Positions 1 to 8,048 are shown, counted from the first letter of the stretch. The stretch is 22,552 nt of DNA from Methanosarcina sp. (GCA_024280975.1 JAMXLQ010000185.1:1-22552), one strand, 5' to 3'. The notes: generated by a model not told the origin, from the sequence alone. Numbers and translations are program-made.

Positions 1-2066
1 AAAACGCCTTGTATGAAGACAGCAGAGGTTTCACCTCCTTGGAAAACAGAGCCGAAATGGACTATAATGAGGGGTATGTCCGTAGCTTTTCCAAGATCAG
101 TTTTATATACATAATCCTGGCCTGAAGTGATAAAACCTTCATCTACAATATTTCCATCTTTTTCAAGCTGGACCCTAACACTTTTTCCATTAATATCGAC
201 TTCTACGATATTCAGGGAATACCCATCTTGGAGGGCAAGAGACTCTCCAGTATTCAAAGATTTTTTATCATCGTTATCTGTAAGGACCTTGGAGAGGATA
301 TTGTTCGATAGAAGGCTCACATGGTCAACTGCTCCATCAACAGATCCATCCGTATACCCAGCAAAGTACTTGTCTGCCATGAACCCGACGACTGTGAAAT
401 TACCCCAACCATTGTGTTCGAACTTAACAGCTTGAGGTGTAGACTTGTATACCAATTTGTCTGAGGGTATGCTTTTATCATCAAACTCTTGGACTGTCAT
501 ATTTTCGGTTCCTATTCCCTCATCTATATTGTAATAGAAACCTTCAAAATTGAAAGGTGTCCAAGTCGGCAGGGAGTCATCAATACTTTTGTCATAAACA
601 GTCCCGCGCAACTCATAAGTACCGGATTCTGAAGTATCAAGGACCGGGGCAAAGCGCAGTGTACTGTCATCAGCTACTTGGAGCTTTACCTTACCCATCA
701 GGTCGATTGTGTCCCCCTGATCAAGTCCAATATCGTCCTTGTTTTTCATTGTGATGCCGCTATCTGAGACACCGGTAACCTCCATCTTTTCAAAGTCATC
801 TCCACTGTTGAGTTCCGTATAGCTATCTGATATTTGGAAAATACCCTGTACGAAGACCGCAGAAGTTTCACCTCCTTGGAAAACCGTGCCGAAATGGACA
901 ATTATTATAGGTACGTCTTTTGATCCTCCAAGGTTCGCTTTATATACATAATCCTCACCCGAGGTGATGAAACCTTCATCTACTATTTTTCCATCTTTTT
1001 CAAGCTGGACCCTAACACTTTTTCCATTAACGTCGACTTCCACGATATTCAAGGAATATCCTTCTTGGAGGGCAAGAGACTCACCAGTATTCAATGACTT
1101 TTTATCGTCATTATCGGTGAGAATCTTGGAAAGGACACCATCGGATATAGGGCTGATATCGTCCCCTATAACTGTGGAATTATCTTTTGTATAACCTGCA
1201 AAGTATTTCTCCGCCATGAATCCTACTACCTGATAAGAACCCCATCCATTGTGTTCAAAAGAAGTTTTAGTAGGTCTTGTGACATACTCAATGTTCCCCG
1301 AATCTATACTTCTGCCTATATCTTTAATGGTCATCTCTTCTGAGGATACTCCAGAATCAAGGTCATAGTAGAAGCCTGAGAAACTCTGTGCATTCCACGT
1401 ATAAGTTGTAGGCATTCCTTGTTCCCATATCCTGTTTCCACTTGAATTGTTTGTGGATCCAACGCTCACGGTCCATGTTTTTGTTAATGGATCATAAACA
1501 TTATTGGGATCACTGATCACTGCCTTGAGGGTATAATTTCCTTTACTATCTTCTTTAAAATTGTATGAAGAAGAGGTTACACCTTCATCCTTTTTCTGTG
1601 ATTCATCATTAACAAGCCACTGAACATTAATATTCTGGCCGTCCGTGCTGGAGTTGACGTTGAAAGTTTTAGACACTCCTTCATCCACTGAAACAGTTCC
1701 TTCGGAGGGGTCAGCATTAGTAGATAATTTTCCGGCCGCTGTTCCTTCAACAGTCCAGGATGCTATCTGCGCTCCTTCTACACTAGCTGTCACCTTATAC
1801 GAACCCGACTGGAAGACGTGATTGAGAGTCGCAATATTATTTTCGTCAGTCGTTTTTGGTGTGGTATTTCCATTTTCAGTCCATACGACATTCGCTGTTT
1901 CATTTAAAGGAATGGTGAAGGTTTGAGTTTCACCCACTATTCCTGTAACAGTCGAATTCTGTGAGGGCGTAGGGGCTGATACTACACTGGGAGCTGCAGC
2001 TGCAGCTCCACAAAATAGCCCTAGAACCAGAATTGCTGTAAATATCTGTAAAATAGCCTTATTCAT
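1..2066 (-). CDS. S-layer-related duplication-domain protein, partial (C-terminus outside window)
   Basis: The minus frame is open from ATG 2066 to the window edge: 688 codons, read through without a stop. The N-terminus is a secretion signal (MNKAILQIF, a hydrophobic core, then an Ala-rich cleavage region near residues 20-25). Residues about 26-225 look like two Ig/PKD-like beta domains. Two copies of a Methanosarcina S-layer domain follow, about 279 residues apart. Each has a GFYY(D/N) motif (near residues 228 and 507), an FEHNGWG motif, the motif DGYSLNIVEV or EGYSLNIVEV, and FITSG(E/Q)DYVYK. This matches the S-layer-related duplication family (Pfam S-layer domain, TIGR01567-like), whose members form or decorate the surface lattice. 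Many NxS/T sequons suggest N-glycosylation. The weak SD GAAGGATG lies just before the ATG. Any C-terminal membrane anchor lies beyond the edge, so its attachment is unknown. Confidence 0.9.
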   Translation of the reverse strand, partial: MNKAILQIFTAILVLGLFCGAAAAAPSVVSAPTPSQNSTVTGIVGETQTFTIPLNETANVVWTENGNTTPKTTDENNIATLNHVFQSGSYKVTASVEGAQIASWTVEGTAAGKLSTNADPSEGTVSVDEGVSKTFNVNSSTDGQNINVQWLVNDESQKKDEGVTSSSYNFKEDSKGNYTLKAVISDPNNVYDPLTKTWTVSVGSTNNSSGNRIWEQGMPTTYTWNAQSFSGFYYDLDSGVSSEEMTIKDIGRSIDSGNIEYVTRPTKTSFEHNGWGSYQVVGFMAEKYFAGYTKDNSTVIGDDISPISDGVLSKILTDNDDKKSLNTGESLALQEGYSLNIVEVDVNGKSVRVQLEKDGKIVDEGFITSGEDYVYKANLGGSKDVPIIIVHFGTVFQGGETSAVFVQGIFQISDSYTELNSGDDFEKMEVTGVSDSGITMKNKDDIGLDQGDTIDLMGKVKLQVADDSTLRFAPVLDTSESGTYELRGTVYDKSIDDSLPTWTPFNFEGFYYNIDEGIGTENMTVQEFDDKSIPSDKLVYKSTPQAVKFEHNGWGNFTVVGFMADKYFAGYTDGSVDGAVDHVSLLSNNILSKVLTDNDDKKSLNTGESLALQDGYSLNIVEVDINGKSVRVQLEKDGNIVDEGFITSGQDYVYKTDLGKATDIPLIIVHFGSVFQGGETSAVFIQGV

Positions 2067-2264
2067 GTTTCATCCTTCTAAACCTTGTGCATAAATTACC
2101 TTTGTTATCTTTTATGTTAAAATTTTTCAAATTTGTTTTGTTTTTATAATTTCCATAAAGTTTCTCAATCAATAATTTTATTTCTTTATAACTTGTTTTT
2201 GATCAGGGGGACTTAAGGGATTATTTAGTATTTACTCAAGATAATTTCTCAGCAGCTTGGGCTT
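2067..2264 (-). promoter_or_regulatory. Upstream region of the S-layer gene, candidate promoter
   Basis: These 198 AT-rich bases separate the thiL stop from the S-layer gene start. Reading the minus strand, TATA-like stretches are AGTTATAAAG (about 2180-2189) and AAATTATAAAAAC (about 2141-2153), and the second is the better placed for a leader of about 50 bases. The weak SD GAAGGATG is at 2070-2077. Which box is used cannot be decided by eye. Confidence 0.4.
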
Positions 2265-2287
2265 TTAGCTTCTGGCTTTTAGCTGCT
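2251..2287. repeat. Inverted and direct repeat around the thiL stop codon
   Basis: AGCAGCT (2251-2257) and AGCTGCT (2281-2287) are perfect 7-base inverted arms. Between and within them GGCTTTTAGCT occurs twice (2260-2270 and 2274-2284), 14 bases apart. The element spans the last codons and stop of thiL. It could fold as a hairpin in the thiL mRNA and act in 3' end formation, but there is no clean U-tract directly after it. The function is a guess. Confidence 0.35.
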
Positions 2288-3272
2288 GATATCCTCGTTG
2301 TTCTATAGTTATGAGCTTGCATTTGGAGCATTCGAGTACAATACCCTCTTCATACTTTGTACATTCTCCTATAATGGTTAAGTTAGATATACTTTGTACT
2401 TTTTTCATCTTTTGTGGGTCAATTGTAATAAGAAGTTCAAAATCTCCGCCTGTGTAAAGGGCCAATTCCCTCACTTTGTCCCGATTCGAAGCAAATTCTC
2501 GAACTTCCTTCAGGATAGGAAGGGCATTTTCTCTAATTTTAAACCCCACGTGGCTTTGCTTGGCAAGATCGTAAAGGGACATCGCAAGGCCGTCGCTAGT
2601 ATCCATCATGGATGTGACTGCTCCGGACTCAGCCAGTTTCCTAGCTTCTTTCGTACGCGGGATGGGTTCAAAAAGCGCCTTCAGGATATTTTCACTTACT
2701 GGCTTTCTCGACTGAAGGGCTTCCAGAGCTGCTCCAGCCGATCCTGTATATCCCGTAACACAGACAAGGTCACCTGGCCTTGCTCCGCGCCGAAGAAGAA
2801 GCTGATTTTTTTTTACTCTGCCAAGTGCCGTCCCTGTAATTGTCAGTTCGGTGTGGGTGTCAAGGTCGCCTCCTATAATCGCAGTTTCGCAGAATTCAGC
2901 GCACGCCTGCATACCTTTTGCAAGTTCTTCAACAAAAGCAATTTCGGTATCTGCAGGCATCCCAATTGCCATAACAATCCCCGTGGGTTCTGCACCCATC
3001 GCTGCAACGTCACTGAGGTTTACAGCTGCTGACATCCACCCAATTTGCCAGGGAGTCATCTCTTCTGGAAAATCCGTGGTTCTATGCAGCATATCGGTAG
3101 TAACAACCAGGCAGTCTTCACCTTCCAGGTCAAGGACGGCGCAGTCATCCGAACCTGCACCTATAAGGATTCTTTTCTGTCCTCTCTCCTTGCCATCAGG
3201 GGCTTTGAAAATTTCCGATAATATGGAGATTAGAGCTCGCTCTCCGACTGAAGATACTTTTGTGTCTTTCAT
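2265..3272 (-). CDS. thiL: Thiamine-monophosphate kinase
   Basis: The 335-residue product matches ThiL, which phosphorylates thiamine monophosphate with ATP to give thiamine diphosphate, the cofactor form. The AIR-synthase-like fold is shown by the N-terminal GSDDCAVL motif (residues 40-47, metal-binding Asp pair), TTDM at 58-61, the NLSDVAAMGAEP segment (85-96), GGDLD near 139, and MMDTSDGLAMSL, which carries the DTSDGL signature of the C-terminal half. The length is close to the usual ~325 residues. No other thiamine gene is adjacent. It starts 412 bases after nrdG on the same strand, so it probably has its own promoter. No clear SD precedes the ATG at 3272; TATTTACAAA lies about 38 bases upstream, which would give a very short leader. 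Confidence 0.93.
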   Translation of the reverse strand: MKDTKVSSVGERALISILSEIFKAPDGKERGQKRILIGAGSDDCAVLDLEGEDCLVVTTDMLHRTTDFPEEMTPWQIGWMSAAVNLSDVAAMGAEPTGIVMAIGMPADTEIAFVEELAKGMQACAEFCETAIIGGDLDTHTELTITGTALGRVKKNQLLLRRGARPGDLVCVTGYTGSAGAALEALQSRKPVSENILKALFEPIPRTKEARKLAESGAVTSMMDTSDGLAMSLYDLAKQSHVGFKIRENALPILKEVREFASNRDKVRELALYTGGDFELLITIDPQKMKKVQSISNLTIIGECTKYEEGIVLECSKCKLITIEQRGYQQLKARS

Positions 3273-3684
3273 GGTTTTTTAAAAACGATAATTTTTGTTT
3301 CCATTTTGTAAATACATGCACTCTGTGAGCCAAAATGCACTGAGTTTCTCTCCTTTATTTAATTTGTGTAACATGCAAAGTTACACAAAAGTTAGTACCT
3401 TCAACAGAGAAATTTCCAGTATGTAGCAGGACATTACTCTAAAAGTTTTAACATTCATCCGCTGGAATTCGAAAGGTAAATCTCGCCAGTAGTTTTCACA
3501 AGGCCTTTATCTCTAGAGAGGTATAAGACTTTTGTAAACTTCAAATTCATTTGAACTTAAAATATGACTCTCTCTCTAAAAATTGAAAAACATTTAGTAT
3601 ACACTTTTTAAGAAAGCAGATAAAAAGGAAAAGTACAAGGAAAAACGCAAGTTAGTATCAATAAATATCAAATATTGGATTATG
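3273..3684. other. Intergenic region between nrdG and thiL
   Basis: This AT-rich, 412-base stretch has no credible ORF or RNA gene. The visible structure is one perfect inverted repeat (3363-3389, listed separately) and a 10-base palindrome CTCTAGAGAG at 3511-3520. It probably contains the nrdG transcript end and the thiL promoter. Confidence 0.5.
3363..3389. promoter_or_regulatory. 10-base perfect inverted repeat upstream of thiL (operator or hairpin candidate)
   Basis: The arms TTTGTGTAAC (3363-3372) and GTTACACAAA (3380-3389) are perfectly complementary around a 7-base spacer. The element lies about 90 bases upstream of the thiL start. The two-turn geometry would suit a dimeric regulator, and no U-run follows on either strand to suggest a terminator. 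I see no THI-box features. The binding factor is unknown. Confidence 0.45.
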
Positions 3685-4467
3685 TCATACAGAGTCAGAG
3701 ATTATTTCTTCCCCGTTTTCTCTTGTTCTTATTCTCACATTTTCTATGAATCTTCTTGCTATTCTCCCGAGTTCGTAAAGTTCTCCCCTTTCCAGAGCCC
3801 TCATGTTCCTTAAATTTTCCTGCAAGCTATATTCAGGAATTCCCTGCTGCAAAACATATGTAACTTCTTTGTTTTTAATGTGGCCTGAGATCCAGGCGGC
3901 TATATTGGCAATTTCCTGCGGACTTCCGATAAAATCCCTGATTAACGTTGTTCGGAGTTCTAGTTTCAGGCCACAGGAATCTACAATTTCGAGCGTTTTT
4001 ATTACAGACGTAGTAATCTGTTCAGGAGTTTCTTTCACAGCTTCGGATTCTACGCAACCCGTAACTTTCCCGTAAAGCTCGGTATCCTCTGGAGGAGCTT
4101 TTATATCGATAAAAATTTTATCAACCAGCTTTAGATTAACCAATTTGCTTACCATTTCAGGATAGCAGCCGTTTGTATGAATCCCAATTGTAAGCTTCAT
4201 TTCTCTTGCGAATTCTGCAAGAGGTACAATTGCGTCATGCATCAAAGGTTCCCCTCCTGAAAATACAACTGCACTCACAAAAGGCTTTGATTTTCTAATC
4301 TGTTCTTTCACGAAATCCAGTTCTACAGGGTTTGATCCATGAAGGTGAGGATGATTCTGGCAGTAGGGACAGCGAAGGGGACATCCCCGAAAAAAGATAG
4401 TTATTGCTGCTCTTCCTCTCCAGTCCACAGTTGAGAGTGAGACAGTGCCTGCGTAGTTTACTTTCAT
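3685..4467 (-). CDS. nrdG: Anaerobic ribonucleotide reductase activating protein (radical SAM)
   Basis: The 260-residue radical SAM activase makes the glycyl radical on NrdD. The [4Fe-4S] cysteines are in CPLRCPYC (Cys29, Cys33, Cys36; CX3CX2C spacing), preceded by FFRG. FSGGEP at residues 69-74 is the SAM-binding GGE motif. The remaining TIM-barrel segment includes GIHTNGCYP and DKIFIDIKAP. It is longer than E. coli NrdG (about 154 residues) and fits the NrdG2 type found in archaea and many anaerobes. It starts 48 bases after the nrdD stop, so nrdH, nrdD and nrdG look like one transcript. It is expected to need reduced ferredoxin or another low-potential donor; no donor gene is adjacent. Confidence 0.93.
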   Translation of the reverse strand: MKVNYAGTVSLSTVDWRGRAAITIFFRGCPLRCPYCQNHPHLHGSNPVELDFVKEQIRKSKPFVSAVVFSGGEPLMHDAIVPLAEFAREMKLTIGIHTNGCYPEMVSKLVNLKLVDKIFIDIKAPPEDTELYGKVTGCVESEAVKETPEQITTSVIKTLEIVDSCGLKLELRTTLIRDFIGSPQEIANIAAWISGHIKNKEVTYVLQQGIPEYSLQENLRNMRALERGELYELGRIARRFIENVRIRTRENGEEIISDSV

Positions 4468-4515
4468 AGTCTACCGTTTCTCACATTTTTGTCTCTAAAA
4501 AAGATTAAGGGACTC

Positions 4516-6900
4516 TTACCTGAGTTCCCTTGTGCTGTACCGTTTTCTGTCCAAAAGCTCCTGGCGCTTGCCTTTGTTCCAGCCTTCTACCGACTGAAGG
4601 TATCCTGTGATTCTTGAGAGATGCTGCACGTTTTCAGACTTACACTTCGGGCATCTGTCAAGCAGCCCGTCGGCTACATATCCTTCGTCAGTGCATACAG
4701 TCATGTCCTTTGTAAAGGCAAAGTAACCGGTCTGGGTATTCTTTGCTATATGCATTGCAAGCTCCTGCAAGCCGTCAGGATCCGGCTTTCCTTCCCCAAG
4801 CCAGACATGCATGATGTTTCCACCGTCCACAATCGGGAAGAAAGTATGTTCATACTTTATCCTTTCAGGCAAGGATATATCTGCACCAGGCGGAACATGC
4901 GTCCCGTTGGTATAGTAGATTGGTAGGTCATGTGTCTGATTTAATCCTCTTTTTGCGGCATTCAAATCCCCTTTTATTGTGAACTCGGCCTTTTCGGTAT
5001 ACTCTTTATGCAGAAGGTCCGAGACCGCGAAGCGCTGGGCTGTTGTTTCCGCAGGCGTTCTTGCAAGAGCAATCTCCATACCGGTTTCCTGTGAAAGCTT
5101 TTGAGCGTGCATTTTCATTTCAAACATAGCCCTGATAGCAAGCTTATATGCATCAGGAGACTCATGGATTTGATAGCCTGTATGGTATTGAACCATTTCA
5201 TTGATTCCTACCACTCCTATAGTATAGACAAGGCTTTCGAAATCCACAGCCATGGCCCCTTTTTCCTCCGTATTTGGATCTTTGGGACATTGGGCTGCAA
5301 AGGGAATCCTGTTTTTCTTGATCAGGCTGTTCATCCATTTTCGTTTGATCTTAAAAACTTCCACACCCTTATTCATCAGGGTCTTGAGCTCATTGAAAAG
5401 TTTTTCATCATTATGTTCAGCCCTGTATGCTGCCCTCGGGCAGTTTAAGGATAGGACCATCCATGAGCCCATTGAAAAATGTTTTCCGTCCTTGAAGTGA
5501 AGTTTGTCATCGAATTCTTTATCATCGGTAGGGTTTGTAGAAAACTGATATGCACAGCATTGATAGCATGAAATCCCTTCTCCTGCGCCCCTGTACTCCG
5601 GAAGCTGATTATCAAAGTAAGGAGTTCCGAATTTAGCAGCCAGCTCGAAGGTCATCCTGTATAGATCTTTATAAGTCGGAAGCCCAGGGTTAACCCTGTT
5701 AAATTCTTCATCTTCTTCCATAAAGTCAGGCTCAATGGAAATTTCGGGCTTGGGGAAACTGAAAGGTTTGCCCCAAGCATCTCCTTCAAGCATGACATCC
5801 ATAAGTGCTTTGAACCCGAGGCGTACTTCCTTTTCAAATTCTCCATAGACTCTAGGAGGAGCTTGCTTGCCGTCCCAGACCTTACCCATAGCGACAATCG
5901 GAATGTTTCTCCAGAGCTTCGGGACCCCAGGAGAAAGCTGCACGGAAGAAAAGACAGTTTGCCCGCCTCTTGCGCACATCATCTGCATCATTTCATAGAC
6001 GAACATCTGCATAAGCTGTCTGATCTCGGTTTCGGACTTTCCTTCCAGATAGGGAGCCATAAAAGTCAGGAAATTGTAGAACCCCTGTCCGCCTGCAAAA
6101 TTTGTCTGAGCCGAGCCCATAGCTTTTACCGCATGAAGAAAAGCTACCTCGGCATTCTTCGCGGGCTTTGCCACGCTTGATTGAGTTCCTACTCCATCAG
6201 GCATGAGGCCGTAATAAAAAAAGTAACGAAGATCCCAATCTTGGCAAAACGGCCGCGTGCCCATATATTCGAGATCATGGATATGGAAATCCCCGTTAAG
6301 GTGAAGGTCGGCAAGCTCTTTTGGCATCAGAAGGAGATTTTGCTCTTTGGACATTTTGTCGGCTTTTCTTTTATGTGAGGTTTCAGCGTTGTTCAGCTGG
6401 TTTGCATTATCATTTGCCTCAAAGCCGTATCCGGTATCTATTTCGTAGGCATCGTAGACTGAAGCCCCGACCCTAGTCATGATATTTCTCCATTCAACAT
6501 GCCCCCTATCAAGTAGAATATTGTTTACGATTTCTCGGATAAGAGGACCTGAGAGAAACTGGAGATTCATTTTTTTAATGATCTTTTCTGCATCCTTTGC
6601 AATCTCAAAGGCTTCTTCTTTTGTGATTGAGGGTTTATTGTAGAAAATTTCGCTTAATTTTGTTTCTTTCAGGAGCTGGTTTACAATGATATTCCTATCC
6701 CAGTTAAGAATAAAGCCATCCGTTGTCCTTACTTTGGGAAGAGGGGAGATGGACATCCCGTCAAGGGTTTTTTGCACTGGCTGGTTGTCAGATAACTGGT
6801 CATTTTTGGGGAGAGGAGAGACGGACAACTCTTCAAGCGTCTTTTGGGCTGATTGGTTATCAGATAATTGGTCCTTGGGTAAGAGTATCTCGCATGTCAT
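4516..6900 (-). CDS. nrdD: Anaerobic (class III) ribonucleoside-triphosphate reductase
   Basis: This 794-residue glycyl-radical enzyme makes dNTPs from NTPs without oxygen. I start it at ATG 6900. The frame extends to a TTG at 6963, but the extra 21 codons are an AT-rich Ile-rich stretch that looks like leader DNA. Residues about 8-57 hold a 24-residue tandem duplication. An ATP-cone follows, beginning near VRTTDGFILNWDRN. GEGISCYQCCAYQFS contains the likely catalytic Cys. The C-terminus has RITGYLQ with the radical Gly766 (codon at 4603-4605), then GWNKGKRQELLDR. Just before it only three zinc-ligand-like cysteines are visible (VCTDEG and CPKC). The neighbouring NrdH-like redoxin suggests that a redoxin rather than formate supplies electrons, as reported for the Methanosarcina barkeri class III enzyme. 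Confidence 0.95.
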   Translation of the reverse strand: MTCEILLPKDQLSDNQSAQKTLEELSVSPLPKNDQLSDNQPVQKTLDGMSISPLPKVRTTDGFILNWDRNIIVNQLLKETKLSEIFYNKPSITKEEAFEIAKDAEKIIKKMNLQFLSGPLIREIVNNILLDRGHVEWRNIMTRVGASVYDAYEIDTGYGFEANDNANQLNNAETSHKRKADKMSKEQNLLLMPKELADLHLNGDFHIHDLEYMGTRPFCQDWDLRYFFYYGLMPDGVGTQSSVAKPAKNAEVAFLHAVKAMGSAQTNFAGGQGFYNFLTFMAPYLEGKSETEIRQLMQMFVYEMMQMMCARGGQTVFSSVQLSPGVPKLWRNIPIVAMGKVWDGKQAPPRVYGEFEKEVRLGFKALMDVMLEGDAWGKPFSFPKPEISIEPDFMEEDEEFNRVNPGLPTYKDLYRMTFELAAKFGTPYFDNQLPEYRGAGEGISCYQCCAYQFSTNPTDDKEFDDKLHFKDGKHFSMGSWMVLSLNCPRAAYRAEHNDEKLFNELKTLMNKGVEVFKIKRKWMNSLIKKNRIPFAAQCPKDPNTEEKGAMAVDFESLVYTIGVVGINEMVQYHTGYQIHESPDAYKLAIRAMFEMKMHAQKLSQETGMEIALARTPAETTAQRFAVSDLLHKEYTEKAEFTIKGDLNAAKRGLNQTHDLPIYYTNGTHVPPGADISLPERIKYEHTFFPIVDGGNIMHVWLGEGKPDPDGLQELAMHIAKNTQTGYFAFTKDMTVCTDEGYVADGLLDRCPKCKSENVQHLSRITGYLQSVEGWNKGKRQELLDRKRYSTRELR
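6730..6873 (-). repeat. 72-bp tandem duplication at the nrdD 5' end
   Basis: Two adjacent 72-base units encode two 24-residue copies that begin DQLSDNQSAQKTL and DQLSDNQPVQKTL and end SVSPLPKN and SISPLPKV. About two thirds of the residues are identical. The copies precede the ATP-cone and have the look of a disordered linker rather than a catalytic domain. The length is a multiple of three, so the frame is kept. The divergence between copies shows the duplication is not very recent. Confidence 0.85.
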
Positions 6901-6990
6901 TTTCTCATCTTCAGTAACTATTATAATAATAAATTTAATGATGGAATTTGAAGAAATTTTCAATTTATTTCTAGCTTCAGATCTCTTTCG

Positions 6991-7242
6991 TCACAGAATT
7001 TCTTGGATTTTTTCAGGATTTATTTCTCCCCCAATGAAGAGTTCCTCGTGCGTAAGGAAAGTATCATCGATCTGTAAAACAGGCGCTGTCACTGTGAAGA
7101 CTCCGTTGAAACGCAGTTCCGTTAGGGCTTCGGGAGTTGACATATCTGCTACCTCGAAAGCAACTGAATGTACTTCAAGGAAATTTTTTAATTTATTGCA
7201 TTTCGGACAGCGTTCCGTTGTATATATGATTACTTTTGCCAT
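6991..7242 (-). CDS. nrdH: NrdH-like glutaredoxin/redoxin
   Basis: An 83-residue thioredoxin-fold protein. The beta strand VIIYTTERC is followed by the redox pair Cys12-Pro-Lys-Cys15. The conserved cis-Pro segment TAPVLQIDD and a C-terminal GGEINPEKIQEIL helix complete the fold. The length matches NrdH and small glutaredoxins. It lies 90 bases upstream of nrdD on the same strand. In Methanosarcina barkeri an NrdH redoxin, reduced by a ferredoxin:disulfide reductase, has been shown to feed electrons to the class III reductase; the same role is inferred here from family and position. The reductase gene is not next to it in this window. The start ATG 7242 has GAGGGA about 7 bases upstream. Confidence 0.88.
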   Translation of the reverse strand: MAKVIIYTTERCPKCNKLKNFLEVHSVAFEVADMSTPEALTELRFNGVFTVTAPVLQIDDTFLTHEELFIGGEINPEKIQEIL

Positions 7243-7428
7243 GCTTTACGTCCCTCTGATTTTTACTCTAATTCTTAATCTGATTTTTAGTTACCGTTTC
7301 TTGTGCGATTTTCGCTTCTTTCGAACATATTATTTTTATTTCTATTGTTTGCGGAGTGAGCATGCAGGTGCACAGCGCATTACAGCAATAAAACAAAACC
7401 CCATATAGGTTACCATTCCTCAGCTAAC

Positions 7429-7438
7429 CTTTATATTT
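7429..7438 (-). promoter_or_regulatory. Candidate TATA box for the nrdH-nrdD-nrdG operon
   Basis: On the minus strand AAATATAAAG is a good archaeal TATA-like match. It would place transcription start near 7405 and give a leader of about 165 bases. A weaker AT-rich candidate lies nearer the gene (about 7327-7345), so the assignment is tentative. Confidence 0.35.
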
Positions 7439-7607
7439 CATGCAAAGTGCGTATTTTCAAATATCAGTCAGCAATATCGGAACAGGGTTCAATTTGTAAT
7501 AAGTGTCCCCTATATCTCATTTTTCACTCTTTTGAGTGAAAGTGACCTTTATTTTCAGGTAAATATTCTAAATGCCCTCTCACTTAATAATCGTTTTTCA
7601 CCTCAGG

Positions 7608-7651
7608 TCTGGATACAGTAACGCCTTCATCTGGATACAATAACATCCTTG
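7608..7651. repeat. 22-bp tandem direct repeat between nrdH and radB
   Basis: TCTGGATACAGTAACGCC (from 7608) recurs as TCTGGATACAATAACATCC (from 7630) with a 22-base period, two helical turns. This spacing would put two copies of a site on the same face of DNA, so it could be a regulator site. Only two copies exist, so it is not an array. Confidence 0.5.
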
Positions 7652-8005
7652 TTTTGTACGCAAAGATACTCATTTTGTTACCAAATCTGATAACAGATTT
7701 AAGGATTCCTGTTTTCGAAGCACTGCCTTCTTTGAGAAAAATAATTTCAAGCACAGAAGGCTTTAAAGAATATCAGCAGTCGATTTGTCGGGTACAAGTA
7801 TGGCTAACATCTATAAGGCATTATTCCTCAAAACTTGGTAAAATACTAATAAAAGAATTTTTCTATTTTCACCATACTATTAATGAAATCTTTTTTCTTC
7901 TTAGGGCTAGGACCTCATACCCAAGCACTTCTTTTATATCCACTTTATCTTTTTTACTCCTTTTAGAAAATCTTTAATTTTCCTGAAAAGGTTGAAAATT
8001 ACAAA

Positions 8006-8020
8006 AAAGCGTTATATCAT
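8006..8020 (+). promoter_or_regulatory. Candidate radB promoter (purine-rich BRE plus TATA)
   Basis: AAAGC followed by GTTATATCAT lies so that transcription would begin near 8040, which leaves the SD at 8049-8055 on the mRNA. A second TATA-like stretch, GTTATATTTAT (8027-8036), would start the RNA too close to the gene to keep that SD. The first is preferred for this reason only. Confidence 0.35.
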
Positions 8021-8048
8021 GGGCCAGTTATATTTATCAAGCACAAAA

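Noticed and set aside
2394..3032. 212-codon plus-strand frame opposite thiL
   Set aside because: It is antisense to a well-supported gene, is rich in Cys, Phe and Ser as shadow frames are, and matches no family.
3511..3520. CTCTAGAGAG palindrome upstream of thiL
   Set aside because: Ten-base palindromes of simple sequence are common by chance in 22 kb; there is no supporting context.
6901..6963. 21-codon N-terminal extension of NrdD from a TTG
   Set aside because: It is Ile-rich sequence from AT-rich DNA, and the ATG at 6900 is a better start just before the conserved region.
7654..7977. 107-codon plus-strand frame before radB
   Set aside because: It starts with TTG, has no SD, reads as low-complexity Ser/Leu/Ile sequence from AT-rich DNA, and overlaps several hairpins.
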